DNA of 64,000 nt, taken from the NCBI RefSeq assembly GCF_001895025.1, contig NZ_BCXI01000032.1, forward strand, positions 40,131-104,130. The letters run 5' to 3'. Under the pieces are notes generated by a model. That model was not told the origin of the DNA. It searched no databases and saw nothing but the letters and a program-made list of their open reading frames with translations. This stretch comes from Rhodococcus zopfii NBRC 100606 = JCM 9919 (lineage in GTDB: Bacteria > Actinomycetota > Actinomycetes > Mycobacteriales > Mycobacteriaceae). The position numbers were made by a program, and so were the translations under genes. Positions 34,916 through 43,290 of this stretch are shown here, piece after piece. How positions within the stretch are numbered: position 1 is the stretch's first letter; each line of letters begins with the position of its first letter.

Positions 34916-35818
34916 TCAGGCGGTGACGGTGACCACGCAGGTGTCGGTCAAGCCCTGGTAGGTGGCGGTGATCGTGGAGGTACCGGCGGCCACGCCGGTG
35001 ACGACACCGGCCGCGGACACCGTCGCCTTCGTCGGATCCGAGGAGGTGAACGCCACACCGGAGGTGATCGGGTTCGAATCCTGGTCGGCGACCGTGAGAG
35101 TCGTGGTCGCCGCGACCACCACCGACGCGGTCGCCGGGGTGAGGGTGATCGCGGTAACCGGCGGCGCGAACCCGGCCGCGGCGGCGATGTCGAGGTTGCC
35201 CAGACCGGCCTGGCCGATCGCGACGTACGCGCCGGCGGGCCCGAAGTCGCTGTCCTCGTAGGCGTCGAGGTTGATCGGCATGCCCAGTTCCTTGGCCATG
35301 CCGAGCGAGACCGCTCCGGACGAGCCGACAGTCATCTTCGGGAAGATCCAGTACGGCAGGATCGGCCGGGCCAGCGACCCGTCCAGTCCGATCAGGATGA
35401 TCGACCAGTACATGATGTCCGAGGCCGAGGACTTGTAGAACCGCCACTCACCGTTGTCGTCGATGAAGCAGTTCGACAGGTCCTGGGAGTGGAACAGCTC
35501 GAGGTTGAGCTTCTTCATCTCCTGGGTCTGGAAGCTCAGCCGCGCTGTTTCCTCGGTCTTGATCACCCGGCGCGGCACCAGCGAGCCGTAGCCGGAGATC
35601 GACTCGGTCTTGCTGTCGCCGCCGACTTCGGTCTTCTCCCGGGAGATCTCGCCGGCCGAACGCCAGCCCGGCGGCAGGGCGATCAGGCCGGTGGCGTCGG
35701 TGAGCTTGTCGGGGATCGGGGCCTGCCTCCACGGGCAGGCGAGCACCGCGAGATCGCGGGGGACGATCAGCAGCGAGTCGTCCTTTTCCTTCATGGAGGC
35801 GAACGAGACGTTGGCCAT
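34916..35818 (-). CDS. major tail protein with C-terminal Ig-like domain
   Basis: A 300-residue tail tube subunit. The N-terminal 215 residues form the tube domain (ISGYGSLVPRRVIKTEETARLSFQTQEMKKLNLELF). The last 80 are a BIG_2-type immunoglobulin-like domain (ITLTPATASVVVAATTTLTV, then GVAFTSSDPTKATVSAAGVVTGVAAGTSTITATY). Such domains decorate the tube surface and may aid adsorption. It is followed by a terminator hairpin and precedes the tail chaperones. Confidence 0.88.
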   Translation of the reverse strand: MANVSFASMKEKDDSLLIVPRDLAVLACPWRQAPIPDKLTDATGLIALPPGWRSAGEISREKTEVGGDSKTESISGYGSLVPRRVIKTEETARLSFQTQEMKKLNLELFHSQDLSNCFIDDNGEWRFYKSSASDIMYWSIILIGLDGSLARPILPYWIFPKMTVGSSGAVSLGMAKELGMPINLDAYEDSDFGPAGAYVAIGQAGLGNLDIAAAAGFAPPVTAITLTPATASVVVAATTTLTVADQDSNPITSGVAFTSSDPTKATVSAAGVVTGVAAGTSTITATYQGLTDTCVVTVTA

Positions 35819-35917
35819 GAGTGTGCTCCTGGAATGTTCGGTGCCGACCCGGATCCGGGCAGCACAAGATCCGCGCACCCGGACTGTGGGTGTGCGGTGT
35901 GGATCAGCGGATTGGGA

Positions 35918-36352
35918 TCAGCGCGGCCGCTGGACGACCACTTGGAATGCCAGCTGCACCGTGCGCGTGTCCGGGTTCAGACCCGGAATCATCTGCGGCC
36001 CGACTTCTTCGGACATGCCGACGATGGTGTAGCCGTCGATGAACGCGCCGTTCTCGGCGGCGGCCACGGCGCGACGGACACCGCCATTCATCACCGCCCA
36101 CGACCCGGACCGGGTCGAGCCGGTGACCGAAATGTGGATCATCGCGACATCGATGGCGCCGTTCGGGGTGCCGCCACCGGAGCGTTCGATGACGATCACC
36201 GGTAGCAGCGACTCGAACAGCGGTGCGCCGGATGCGTCCTGGGCAGGCGGTGTCTCGGTGCAGGTGTGCCCGAACCGGTCGAGGTACGTGCACATCAGGT
36301 CCTCGACGTCCGGCCACGCCGGAATGCCGTCCAGAGGCGGGAACTCGTTCAT
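35918..36352 (-). CDS. tail terminator-like protein
   Basis: A 144-residue protein upstream of the major tail gene, the usual place of the tail terminator. It has a helical N-terminus (IPAWPDVEDLMCTYLDRFG) and a strand-rich core (LPVIVIERSGGG, VAMIHISVTGSTRSGSWAVM), consistent with that fold. It overlaps the upstream gene by 4 nt. Confidence 0.7.
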   Translation of the reverse strand: MNEFPPLDGIPAWPDVEDLMCTYLDRFGHTCTETPPAQDASGAPLFESLLPVIVIERSGGGTPNGAIDVAMIHISVTGSTRSGSWAVMNGGVRRAVAAAENGAFIDGYTIVGMSEEVGPQMIPGLNPDTRTVQLAFQVVVQRPR

Positions 36353-36663
36353 CCGGCCCCGCCCAACTGGGCCAGCACCGCCGGCCAATCGTGAGCGCCG
36401 GGACGTCCGTCCGCGCCGAACTCGTGCGAGGCGGCGTGCGGAGCGTGGGCGATGACCCGGGCGCACCAGCGTGGGGTCGGCCCGCCGATGTAGGTCACGA
36501 CCCGCACCTCCCGCGCCAGCACTCCGGTGCGTTTGGCGACGCGGGCCTGGTACAGGGCCTTGGCGATCTCGGCGCGCTCACGCACCAGTTGCCGCATCTT
36601 CGGATCGAGCATCAGCCCGGCCAGGCCGTTGGGGTTCGAGGCCGGTGTGCGCTGGTATCTCAT
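36349..36663 (-). CDS. HK97 gp10-like head-tail joining protein
   Basis: A 104-residue basic protein (MLDPKMRQLVRERAEIAKALYQARVAKRTGVLAREVRV) with the helix-then-strands layout of gp10-type neck proteins. ATGA overlap with the gene before it. Assigned mainly by order: connector, stopper, gp10-like, terminator, tail tube. Confidence 0.65.
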   Translation of the reverse strand: MRYQRTPASNPNGLAGLMLDPKMRQLVRERAEIAKALYQARVAKRTGVLAREVRVVTYIGGPTPRWCARVIAHAPHAASHEFGADGRPGAHDWPAVLAQLGGAG

Positions 36664-36992
36664 GCGCCCTTCACCCCCTTGAGCTTGACTTCGATCCCGG
36701 GGCGCCGGCCGGTCCAGGGGGATCGCCACGGGGCCGGTTTGCCGATGACGTGGTAGCGGTCCCCGTCGGGCAACTTGACCCGATCGATGCTGCGGATGTC
36801 CGACCCGGGTGGCAGGTACAGCACGACGTCGGAGACCTCGACTTCGCCGTGGGCGTTGATCTCGCTGGTGCCGGACCAGTTGATGACGACGTTGTCGATG
36901 GTGTGCGGGACCTCGGTGACGCCGTCGCCGGGATGGCGGGTGTTGACGTTCGTCGGCCGCAGCACGGTGATCGTCTCGCCGCGGCGCCACAT
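36660..36992 (-). CDS. head closure (stopper-like) protein
   Basis: A 110-residue strand-rich protein (HTIDNVVINWSGTSEINAHGEVEVSDVVLYLPPGSDI, then RYHVIGKPAPWRSPW) typical of small head-tail stoppers. The ATG overlaps the preceding stop (TGATG); a GTG one codon earlier is equally possible. Confidence 0.65.
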   Translation of the reverse strand: MWRRGETITVLRPTNVNTRHPGDGVTEVPHTIDNVVINWSGTSEINAHGEVEVSDVVLYLPPGSDIRSIDRVKLPDGDRYHVIGKPAPWRSPWTGRRPGIEVKLKGVKGA

Positions 36993-37381
36993 CACAGCCC
37001 CCGAGCGGTCATCGACACCGCACCGGAAGTGTTCAGACCGCACAGCTTTTCGAGCAGGTCGAGTTCCTTCTGATAGAGGAACAGGTTGCCCTCGGGATTG
37101 CGGAACGCGACCTGGTACTGGAACGGGCCGATCGTTTCCTGGCTCGACGACTGGCCTTCGTTGTCGCCGTTGAGCAGGGCGCGTTTGACCATCGCGCAGG
37201 ACACGATCACCAGGGCTTCAGCGAGATCGGTGTTGGTGGCTGCGAGCGCCGAAGCCTGGGGCACCCACACTCGCAGCCACACTGCCGCGTCGGCGAGCAG
37301 CTGGTCGGCCATGGCCGCGTCCGCGGCGTCGAATCCCTTCCAGCGTTTGGACAGGTCCTCGTGGGTTGCGAACGCGGCCAC
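36992..37381 (-). CDS. head-tail adaptor (connector) protein
   Basis: A 129-residue mostly helical protein starting at GTG (AAFATHEDLSKRWKGFDAADAAMADQLLADAAVWLR), the pattern of HK97 gp6/Gp19-type connectors that dock under the portal. Its position just after the capsid genes supports this. Confidence 0.75.
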   Translation of the reverse strand: MAAFATHEDLSKRWKGFDAADAAMADQLLADAAVWLRVWVPQASALAATNTDLAEALVIVSCAMVKRALLNGDNEGQSSSQETIGPFQYQVAFRNPEGNLFLYQKELDLLEKLCGLNTSGAVSMTARGL

Positions 37382-37384
37382 CGT

Positions 37385-37642
37385 CTACTCCTCCACTGCG
37401 GTCTTGCGCGTGGTCTTGCGGGTAGTCGGCTTCGCCCCTTCGTGCTCCGGTTCCGATGCTTCCGGAGTCTGCTCGGGACTGCCGTCCGCTTCGGGGCTGG
37501 GGAGGACGTTGAGGCGGTCGAACCGCTCGACATCGTCCGCGTGCACCTCGATCTCCTGGCCGGCCCGGCCGCGCCGCACAGCGCCGGTGGCGTCGCGGTA
37601 CACGGCCGAACCGAGCCGGACGATCCGCGTTACGGCGGCCAT
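37385..37642 (-). CDS. small head protein with basic tail
   Basis: An 85-residue protein: a strand-rich domain (TRIVRLGSAVYRDATGAVRRGRAGQEIEVHADDVERFDRLNVL), an acidic linker, and a Lys/Arg/Thr tail (KPTTRKTTRKT). Its ATG overlaps the major capsid stop (TGATG). It may be an accessory capsid or connector component. Confidence 0.6.
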   Translation of the reverse strand: MAAVTRIVRLGSAVYRDATGAVRRGRAGQEIEVHADDVERFDRLNVLPSPEADGSPEQTPEASEPEHEGAKPTTRKTTRKTAVEE

Positions 37643-38544
37643 CAGGCGGCCAGCCCGGTGACCTTGAGGACCGAGTAGGGCTGGGTCACCGCGAACACCG
37701 GTCGCACGGACGCCTGTACCCATGTGGTTTCGCGTTCCTCCTCGCGCCACGTCGCGGTCGACAGCGGCTTCTCGAACCGCATCTCGCCGACCTGGCGCTC
37801 CGCGACGACGTACGCGCTGCCGGCGGTGACCAGATTCGAGGCGAACATGTCGACGCCCCACGACTGCAGGACAGCCTTCCATCGGTCGCCGTAGATGACC
37901 TGGAAGTTGGCGAGCTCCTGCGGGTTGACGAGCCACAGGTTGAACTGGGTACCGAGCTCGAATTCCTCGCCGGTCTTGGAGACCTCCGCAAAATCCGCCG
38001 CCGGGAGGGCCGCGTTCGACGTGGTGGTCAGCGTCAGCGCGGCGGCGTCGGACCACGAGGTGCCGGTGATCTGCACGGCCGCACCGGTCGCGGTGATCGA
38101 AGCCTCGAGCTGACCGATGGCTTCGGTGTGCAGCTGCTTGAGGATGGTGTTCGAGAGCTTGACGCCCTCGGACTGGATCAGCGACAGGTCGTTGCGGTCG
38201 CGGGCCTCGTCGGTGACGTCGAACTTGCCACCCCACTTCTCGACGACGGCGACCTTGGGCTCCGGCCGGTCGAAGCTCACGGTGGGGAACTCGGCGCCGG
38301 GTGCGACCTTCTGCACGCCGGTCGTGGCGAACAGATCGTTCTTCGTCAGCTGGGTGTAGACCAGCGCGCCACCGGACACACCGCCGCCGTTGTTGAAGAT
38401 GCGGTCCGCGAAGAACTTCTTGAGCACCAGGTCAGACAGGTACTGGTTGATGCGCGTGGGTTCCTTGAGCATCAGGTCCACGGTGATGTTGTTGCCGGAG
38501 ACCGTGGGCGCTCCGAACGGGTACTGCTGCGGGTAGACCGTCAT
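37642..38544 (-). CDS. major capsid protein
   Basis: A 300-residue HK97-fold shell subunit. It shows the N-arm (VDLMLKEPTRINQYLSDLVL), the E-loop/P-domain region (FDVTDEARDRNDLSLIQSEGVKLSNTILKQL) and a C-terminal strand-rich A-domain (GSAYVVAERQVGEMRFEKPLSTATW, then VFAVTQPYSVLKVTG). It follows the scaffold and decoration genes, the standard order. Confidence 0.88.
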   Translation of the reverse strand: MTVYPQQYPFGAPTVSGNNITVDLMLKEPTRINQYLSDLVLKKFFADRIFNNGGGVSGGALVYTQLTKNDLFATTGVQKVAPGAEFPTVSFDRPEPKVAVVEKWGGKFDVTDEARDRNDLSLIQSEGVKLSNTILKQLHTEAIGQLEASITATGAAVQITGTSWSDAAALTLTTTSNAALPAADFAEVSKTGEEFELGTQFNLWLVNPQELANFQVIYGDRWKAVLQSWGVDMFASNLVTAGSAYVVAERQVGEMRFEKPLSTATWREEERETTWVQASVRPVFAVTQPYSVLKVTGLAA

Positions 38545-38560
38545 GGTGTTCCCCCCTTTC

Positions 38561-38935
38561 TCAGTAGAGAGCGATCAGGACGTCGGTGCCGGAGCTGCCG
38601 CCGTCGACGGCGTAGCCGACCGCGATGCCGGATGCCAGGGTCACGGCGCGGCCGCTGGCGCCGACCTCGACCTGCGCGCCGGCGGCGATCGTGCCGCCGG
38701 CAGTGACCGGCACGATGCCGCCCCGGATGATCGGCACGGTCTTACCGCTGCCCGCGTCGTACGCGGCGACGCCGAAGGCCTTCGCGGCGGCGGTCGCGGG
38801 CGCGGCCTTGATCAGGCCGGTGGCGGCGTCCCGATTTCCGGAGACACCGACGAACGTCTTGCCCGTCACGGCAGCGGTGGTCAGGACGGTGACGTCGCGA
38901 CCGGGCCGGAACAGGGGTGCGCACTCATTTGCCAT
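38561..38935 (-). CDS. capsid decoration/cement protein (DUF2190-like)
   Basis: A 124-residue Ala/Gly/Val-rich protein with the beta-tulip layout of phage cement proteins (TGKTFVGVSGNRD...GVAAYDAGSGKTVPIIRGGIVPV...GAQVEVGASGRAVTL). It stabilises the shell after expansion. Encoded between scaffold and major capsid protein. Confidence 0.8.
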   Translation of the reverse strand: MANECAPLFRPGRDVTVLTTAAVTGKTFVGVSGNRDAATGLIKAAPATAAAKAFGVAAYDAGSGKTVPIIRGGIVPVTAGGTIAAGAQVEVGASGRAVTLASGIAVGYAVDGGSSGTDVLIALY

Positions 38936-38950
38936 GAGTCACAGTTCCTT

Positions 38951-39592
38951 TCACGAGTTGTTTCCGGCGGTGGGGAACCACGACGCCGGGTAGGAGTTGT
39001 CCGGCGGGGCCGGAGGGGTCGGCGACGCGCCGGGCGTCAGTCCCTCCAGAGGCCGCTGCGACGGCGGTGCCGGCGGTGCCGGGGTCTGCTGCTGTGTCCG
39101 AGCGATCAGCTGACCGACGAGCTGCGCCGATGCCGCGCGTTCCTCCGGCGTGGTACCGGTGACGAGCGTCTGGTATTCGTCGGGGATCTGGTGCGTGGCC
39201 ACCAGGGCTGCACGCTCCGCTGCCTCGAGTTGTGCGACGAGCTGCGCGTTTTGTTCCTGAGCGCGCTGCAGTTCGGTCTTCTGCGCGTCCTCCAGGTCCC
39301 GCTGCGCCTTCGCGAGCGGTTCGAGTTCACGGACCTGTGTGCGGTAGTTCGCGGCCTCGCGGCGGACCTTCTCGAGTTCCTTGAGTGCGTCCTCGTGTGA
39401 GAGCGGCTCTTGGGTCTTCGCGGCGGCCGGAGTAGGTGCAGGATCGCCACCGGCCGGCGGCTGGGCTGGCGCGGTGAGCTGCGGTGGGGCGGGAGGCTCC
39501 GGTGCCGTCTGCTGGGCTGCCTGAGCTGCAGCGGCGGCCGCGGCCGCGTCGTTCGGAGTCGGGGTCGGGGTCGGGGTCAGTGGTGCGGACAT
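38951..39592 (-). CDS. scaffolding protein
   Basis: A 213-residue protein with a Pro/Ala/Thr-rich N-terminus, a central charged coiled coil (LSHEDALKELEKVRREAANYRTQVRELEPL, then AQLEAAERAAL) and a Pro-rich C-terminus. This composition and the place before the capsid genes define scaffolds. The ATG at 39592 is chosen over an upstream in-frame start. Confidence 0.8.
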   Translation of the reverse strand: MSAPLTPTPTPTPNDAAAAAAAAQAAQQTAPEPPAPPQLTAPAQPPAGGDPAPTPAAAKTQEPLSHEDALKELEKVRREAANYRTQVRELEPLAKAQRDLEDAQKTELQRAQEQNAQLVAQLEAAERAALVATHQIPDEYQTLVTGTTPEERAASAQLVGQLIARTQQQTPAPPAPPSQRPLEGLTPGASPTPPAPPDNSYPASWFPTAGNNS

Positions 39593-39653
39593 GGATAACC
39601 CTCCTGGGGTTGTGTGATGGGCACCCACCGCCGGGGTGGATGCAGGTATGACG

Positions 39654-39685
39654 AAGCCCCCGCGGGCGATTGCTCACGGGGGCTT
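39654..39685 (-). terminator. hairpin between immunity-like gene and scaffold
   Basis: A 9-bp perfect stem (AAGCCCCCG / CGGGGGCTT) in a 108-bp gap, one of the few gaps in the late operon. It would reduce or separate expression of the toxin/immunity pair from capsid genes. Confidence 0.55.
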
Positions 39686-39700
39686 GGCGTCAGAGAGTTC

Positions 39701-39985
39701 CTACGGCGTGGTCGTCGGGCGTATCCGGCTCAGCCAGCGGTTGATGCGGTCCCAGTCGTTGGAGTCGGGATCGAGGTCGGCGAGGGCCTGTTCCACGCGA
39801 GCGGTCAGCTCCGCGTCGATCCGGTGGTCGGCGAGCGCAGCGGCCTGCAAGGCGTCGTCGAGTGCGACGAGGTATTCGCCGCCGCCCAGCTCGGTATCGA
39901 TGATGTCGGTCCAGCCGGCATCGAACGCTGGCCGAAGATCTTCGATGATCCCCTCGGCCAGTTCAATGAACTCGATCTCACCCAT
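39701..39985 (-). CDS. probable immunity protein for the EndoU domain (MafI-like)
   Basis: A 94-residue acidic, helical protein encoded immediately after the MuF-EndoU gene, its start sharing a base with that gene's stop (TGATG). The segment LGGGEYLVALDDALQAAALADHRIDAELTARVEQAL resembles the GE-ALe-L pattern of MafI-family immunity proteins, which neutralise EndoU toxins of MafB type. The function is inferred from position, acidity and this resemblance. It is not a standard phage head gene. Confidence 0.65.
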   Translation of the reverse strand: MGEIEFIELAEGIIEDLRPAFDAGWTDIIDTELGGGEYLVALDDALQAAALADHRIDAELTARVEQALADLDPDSNDWDRINRWLSRIRPTTTP

Positions 39986-41670
39986 CACGATCCCGATTCT
40001 AGTCGAAGTAGGCTCCGATCCAAGGGCTCTGGGACCTTCTGCCCCTGTTTGTTTCGGATCACACCGTCGCCGTTCGGCGGGTACGCGGCGTTGAACGTCT
40101 CGACACCGTCTATCGGGTAGGACGACACCTCGATGATGACGCCGTCGATCTCGCGGCGGCGGATTGTGCGGTCGCCTCTCACTCGGACGTACTGCGGTTC
40201 CGCCTCGGTCAACCGAACCGCAGCTTTGATCCGCTCGTCGTCCCAGTCGGGCGGGAACTCCGTCTTGTTCTCTCGGCCGGTACCCGAGCGGTGACCGCCC
40301 TTCTTCGGGTTGTCCGGTTCGCCGTCGAGGATGTGCCGCCACTCCAGCGGCCCGAACTCGAGTCGCGGAGCGCCCCAGTCCTCGGCCGGTCGGGGTTCGG
40401 GCACTTCGTCGTCGCCGGCTGGAGGGCGGTGCGGCGGATCGGTCGGCGGCGGAGTGTCGTCGCCCGGGCCGGTGTCCGCGTCGAGTTCCTGCGACGCATC
40501 CGGGGCCTGGTCTCCGCGCATACTCGCGGGGACGAACTGGTCGCCGTCCTGTGCACGGGCCTGCGCGAATGCCTCGTTGAAGGCCTTGCGAGCGGACGCA
40601 CCCGAGTGGCCGATCGTCGAGGTGTTCCAGAGCTGTTCGAGCCGCTCGTATTCTTCACGGCCTTCCCAGTCCCGCCCCTGGAATATCGCACGGGTGATGC
40701 AGTCGCAGTTGCGGTGGAATGCACGTCCGCCTGCGGTGCTCGACGCAGTGGCCTCCGACCGGTAGACGGGCCCGCGGGAGGCGAGCATCGCGCAGAACCC
40801 GCACGATTCACGCCCGGTGAGGATGCGGGCCCAACCCAGGACCGCGCCTTCGAGCGGTTCCCCGTCGGGTCGGCGCCGGTTGTTCGAGCGATCACGGGAG
40901 CGGCTGCCGCTGTGCCGCATCGTGGCACCCGGTCGTTGTCGATCGTCACTGACCGTCCGCCGGGGCCGTTCGGGTTCGCTGTCACCGGTGATGGTCACCG
41001 CCGACTGCGAGCGGGCCTGATCGGTGTCGCCGTCGATCGTGACCGTGGCGCGCGATCGTGGCCGCTCCGGCTCGTCGTCTGTGTCCGCGGGCGGCAGCGG
41101 GTCGGACTGCGCGACGGTGTCCATCAACATGTGGCGGCCGGCCATCTCCGCATGGCGGGATGCGGCCTGCGTGATCCGGCGGGTAACGACGTCGACGACC
41201 TGCGGGTCGCGGCGGTTCTCCTCGGTCACGGGCTCGCGCAGGATTCGGCGAGCGGTGCGCCGGCTGTTGTCGTCGAGCTCGTCGATGGTCACCGTTGCCC
41301 GTGACCGGCGCGGTGGATCGTCCGGTGCGGTCGCGGCGGGTTCGTCGTCGTCGAGGTCACGTTCGATCTCGACGTTCGTCTGCGTGGCCTCCTCGAGGAG
41401 GGTCACGATCGCCTGATGCCGGTACTCGCGTAGCGGCGCTGGCGTCGGGTCCAGGACCCCGGCGAGGGCGGCTTCCTGCCGCATCTGAGCGACCGCGAGT
41501 GCATACGACTGTGCCCGTGCGTGCTGGATGGGCCGCAGCAGCGCCTGTGCCAGTGAGCGCCGCTGACCATCGGTAGCCGGGATGCCCTGGCTACCGATGA
41601 GCCTGCGGAGCGCGAGCACGAGCGCGACGATGATGGCGTCCTGCCGCTGGCGTTGCTCGGCAGCATGCAC
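39985..41670 (-). CDS. MuF-type minor head protein fused to EndoU-like nuclease toxin domain
   Basis: A 561-residue protein encoded after the portal gene. The MuF part runs to about residue 375. It has N-terminal helices and the zinc-like pattern Cys290-x2-Cys293, then FHRNCDC (His319, Cys322, Cys324). A polar insertion (107-260) with three SRATVTI-type repeats splits it. A proline-rich linker (380-435) leads to a C-terminal domain matching bacterial EndoU: WRHILDG (His446), KKGGHRSG (His460), TEFPPDW, then EIDGVIIEVSS and TFNAAYPPNGDG. EndoU domains are RNases. Such MuF-toxin fusions would be delivered with the phage DNA or serve the lysogen. A candidate immunity gene follows. Starts at GTG. 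Confidence 0.82.
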   Translation of the reverse strand: MHAAEQRQRQDAIIVALVLALRRLIGSQGIPATDGQRRSLAQALLRPIQHARAQSYALAVAQMRQEAALAGVLDPTPAPLREYRHQAIVTLLEEATQTNVEIERDLDDDEPAATAPDDPPRRSRATVTIDELDDNSRRTARRILREPVTEENRRDPQVVDVVTRRITQAASRHAEMAGRHMLMDTVAQSDPLPPADTDDEPERPRSRATVTIDGDTDQARSQSAVTITGDSEPERPRRTVSDDRQRPGATMRHSGSRSRDRSNNRRRPDGEPLEGAVLGWARILTGRESCGFCAMLASRGPVYRSEATASSTAGGRAFHRNCDCITRAIFQGRDWEGREEYERLEQLWNTSTIGHSGASARKAFNEAFAQARAQDGDQFVPASMRGDQAPDASQELDADTGPGDDTPPPTDPPHRPPAGDDEVPEPRPAEDWGAPRLEFGPLEWRHILDGEPDNPKKGGHRSGTGRENKTEFPPDWDDERIKAAVRLTEAEPQYVRVRGDRTIRRREIDGVIIEVSSYPIDGVETFNAAYPPNGDGVIRNKQGQKVPEPLDRSLLRLESGS

Positions 41671-41673
41671 CGG

Positions 41674-43281
41674 CTACCCCTTGTCTTCGAGGCGCGCCGC
41701 GTCCTCTTCCTTCGGGCGCAGCGACACCGGGATCGCACCGGTGAACGGCAAACCTTCGAACCCGGTGTGTGTCGCGGCGGCCTCCGGATCGGCGCCGGCA
41801 CGCACGAGAACACCGAGCGCGTCGGCCTTCTCCTTGACGCTGGGTCCCTCGTCGCCGGCCGGTGTGGTGTTCGGGTCGCCGTCCTCGTACAGGCCACGCA
41901 GCGGATCGCTCTCGGCCGCGGCCTTCTTCACGCGCAGGACCTTCTCCCGGGTCCAGCCGGGGATGTCTTCCCACAGCGCCTCGTACGGCACGTTGAGCAT
42001 CGTGGCGAGCTTGCCGAGACCGTCGACGGTCTGTGCGAACGAGCGGGCGGTGGCGTCGCGCCACTTCACCTCGGACGCGAAATCGCCTGCGGCCGCGGCG
42101 TTGCCGGTGATGTGCGAGCACGTACGCAGCACCTGCTCGAACGACTCACCGAGTGACGTTTCGATCTCGCTGGACTTGCGGTCCTTGCCGGCCTCCAGAC
42201 CGGCGAGGGTGGCTTCGGAAATGTTCGAGATGCCGTCCACCCCGAGGTTCTGCGGGGGCACCTGCCCGATCGCGGCCAGGTCGCGGATCGCGGCGGACCG
42301 CGCCTCGAGGTAGCCCTTCAGATCGGCCGCAGAGAACTGGTCGACCTTCACGTCCTTCGAGGCGAAAAACCACGTGTCGGACGCGGCCTGCCGCAACGCT
42401 TCCTGCTCGGACTTCGGCACCCAGCCCACCACGTACCGCTGCACGAACGCGGTGAAGTACTGGGCGACCAGCATCTCCCACGTCGTCTCGTCGAGACGTT
42501 CCTGGATCTGGATGAGCGGTTCGATGATGCCCCACGTCTCGTCCTCGTCGTCGACGAGCATGCGGTCACGGAACCGCACCACCGGACACACCCCGACGCC
42601 GTGCGACCGCCCTTCGATGTACTCGAAGTTGTTGACCGACATGTACGTCGGGTCACGCCACCCGAGCGTCGTCTGCGGCTGCGCCTTCGTTCCGACGAAG
42701 TGCACCTTCTCCTCGTCATAGAGCCGGATCATCGGCCCGCGCACCTCGAGCGCCATGATCGGCCAGTCATCATCGACCGGGCCGCCGGCGCGAGGATCCC
42801 ATTCGAGGGGCTCACCGTAGAGCGCGGTCATCTGCCGCGCCGAGCGGCCACGGATGAACGCCGCGGGCTCCCGATCGGTGACCTCACGGCCGGGGGTCAT
42901 CGCGGGCAGCACCGTTGCATAGGAGACGCCGTCGCGCATCGCAGCACGGATGATGCCGGTCTGCCTCGCGTCCATGCCGTTGCGCTGCCACCACTCCCAC
43001 GCCGGGGCGACGGTCTGGCCGTCCCCGGCGAAGTAGTTGTCGACCTTCATCGACTGGGAGTACACGTCGAGCACGAGTGGCAGCATGTTCGTCTGCGACT
43101 TGCGTGCCAGACCGGCGAGCGGATGCGACTCGAGATGCTGGCCCTTGACCTCGACGTGCCGCAGCGCGGTCGTCGCGGTCCACGGCCGCATCGCATCCGC
43201 GATCTTCTCGAGACGCTCCGACTCGAACGCACGAGCCTGCAGCAGATGCTGCACAGCTGCGATCGCTTGCTTCTGGTTCAC
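41674..43281 (-). CDS. portal protein (SPP1 gp6-like)
   Basis: A 535-residue portal subunit forming the DNA channel and terminase docking ring. The features are those of the SPP1 gp6/actinophage portal family: helical N-terminus, the clip/wing segments (VVRFRDRMLVDDEDETWGIIEPLIQIQERLDETTWEML), the channel helix region (ISEATLAGLEAGKDRKSSEIETSLGESFEQVLRTC) and an acidic C-terminus. Starts at a GTG 9 bp after the terminase stop. Confidence 0.9.
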   Translation of the reverse strand: MNQKQAIAAVQHLLQARAFESERLEKIADAMRPWTATTALRHVEVKGQHLESHPLAGLARKSQTNMLPLVLDVYSQSMKVDNYFAGDGQTVAPAWEWWQRNGMDARQTGIIRAAMRDGVSYATVLPAMTPGREVTDREPAAFIRGRSARQMTALYGEPLEWDPRAGGPVDDDWPIMALEVRGPMIRLYDEEKVHFVGTKAQPQTTLGWRDPTYMSVNNFEYIEGRSHGVGVCPVVRFRDRMLVDDEDETWGIIEPLIQIQERLDETTWEMLVAQYFTAFVQRYVVGWVPKSEQEALRQAASDTWFFASKDVKVDQFSAADLKGYLEARSAAIRDLAAIGQVPPQNLGVDGISNISEATLAGLEAGKDRKSSEIETSLGESFEQVLRTCSHITGNAAAAGDFASEVKWRDATARSFAQTVDGLGKLATMLNVPYEALWEDIPGWTREKVLRVKKAAAESDPLRGLYEDGDPNTTPAGDEGPSVKEKADALGVLVRAGADPEAAATHTGFEGLPFTGAIPVSLRPKEEDAARLEDKG

Positions 43282-43290
43282 AGCACCCCC

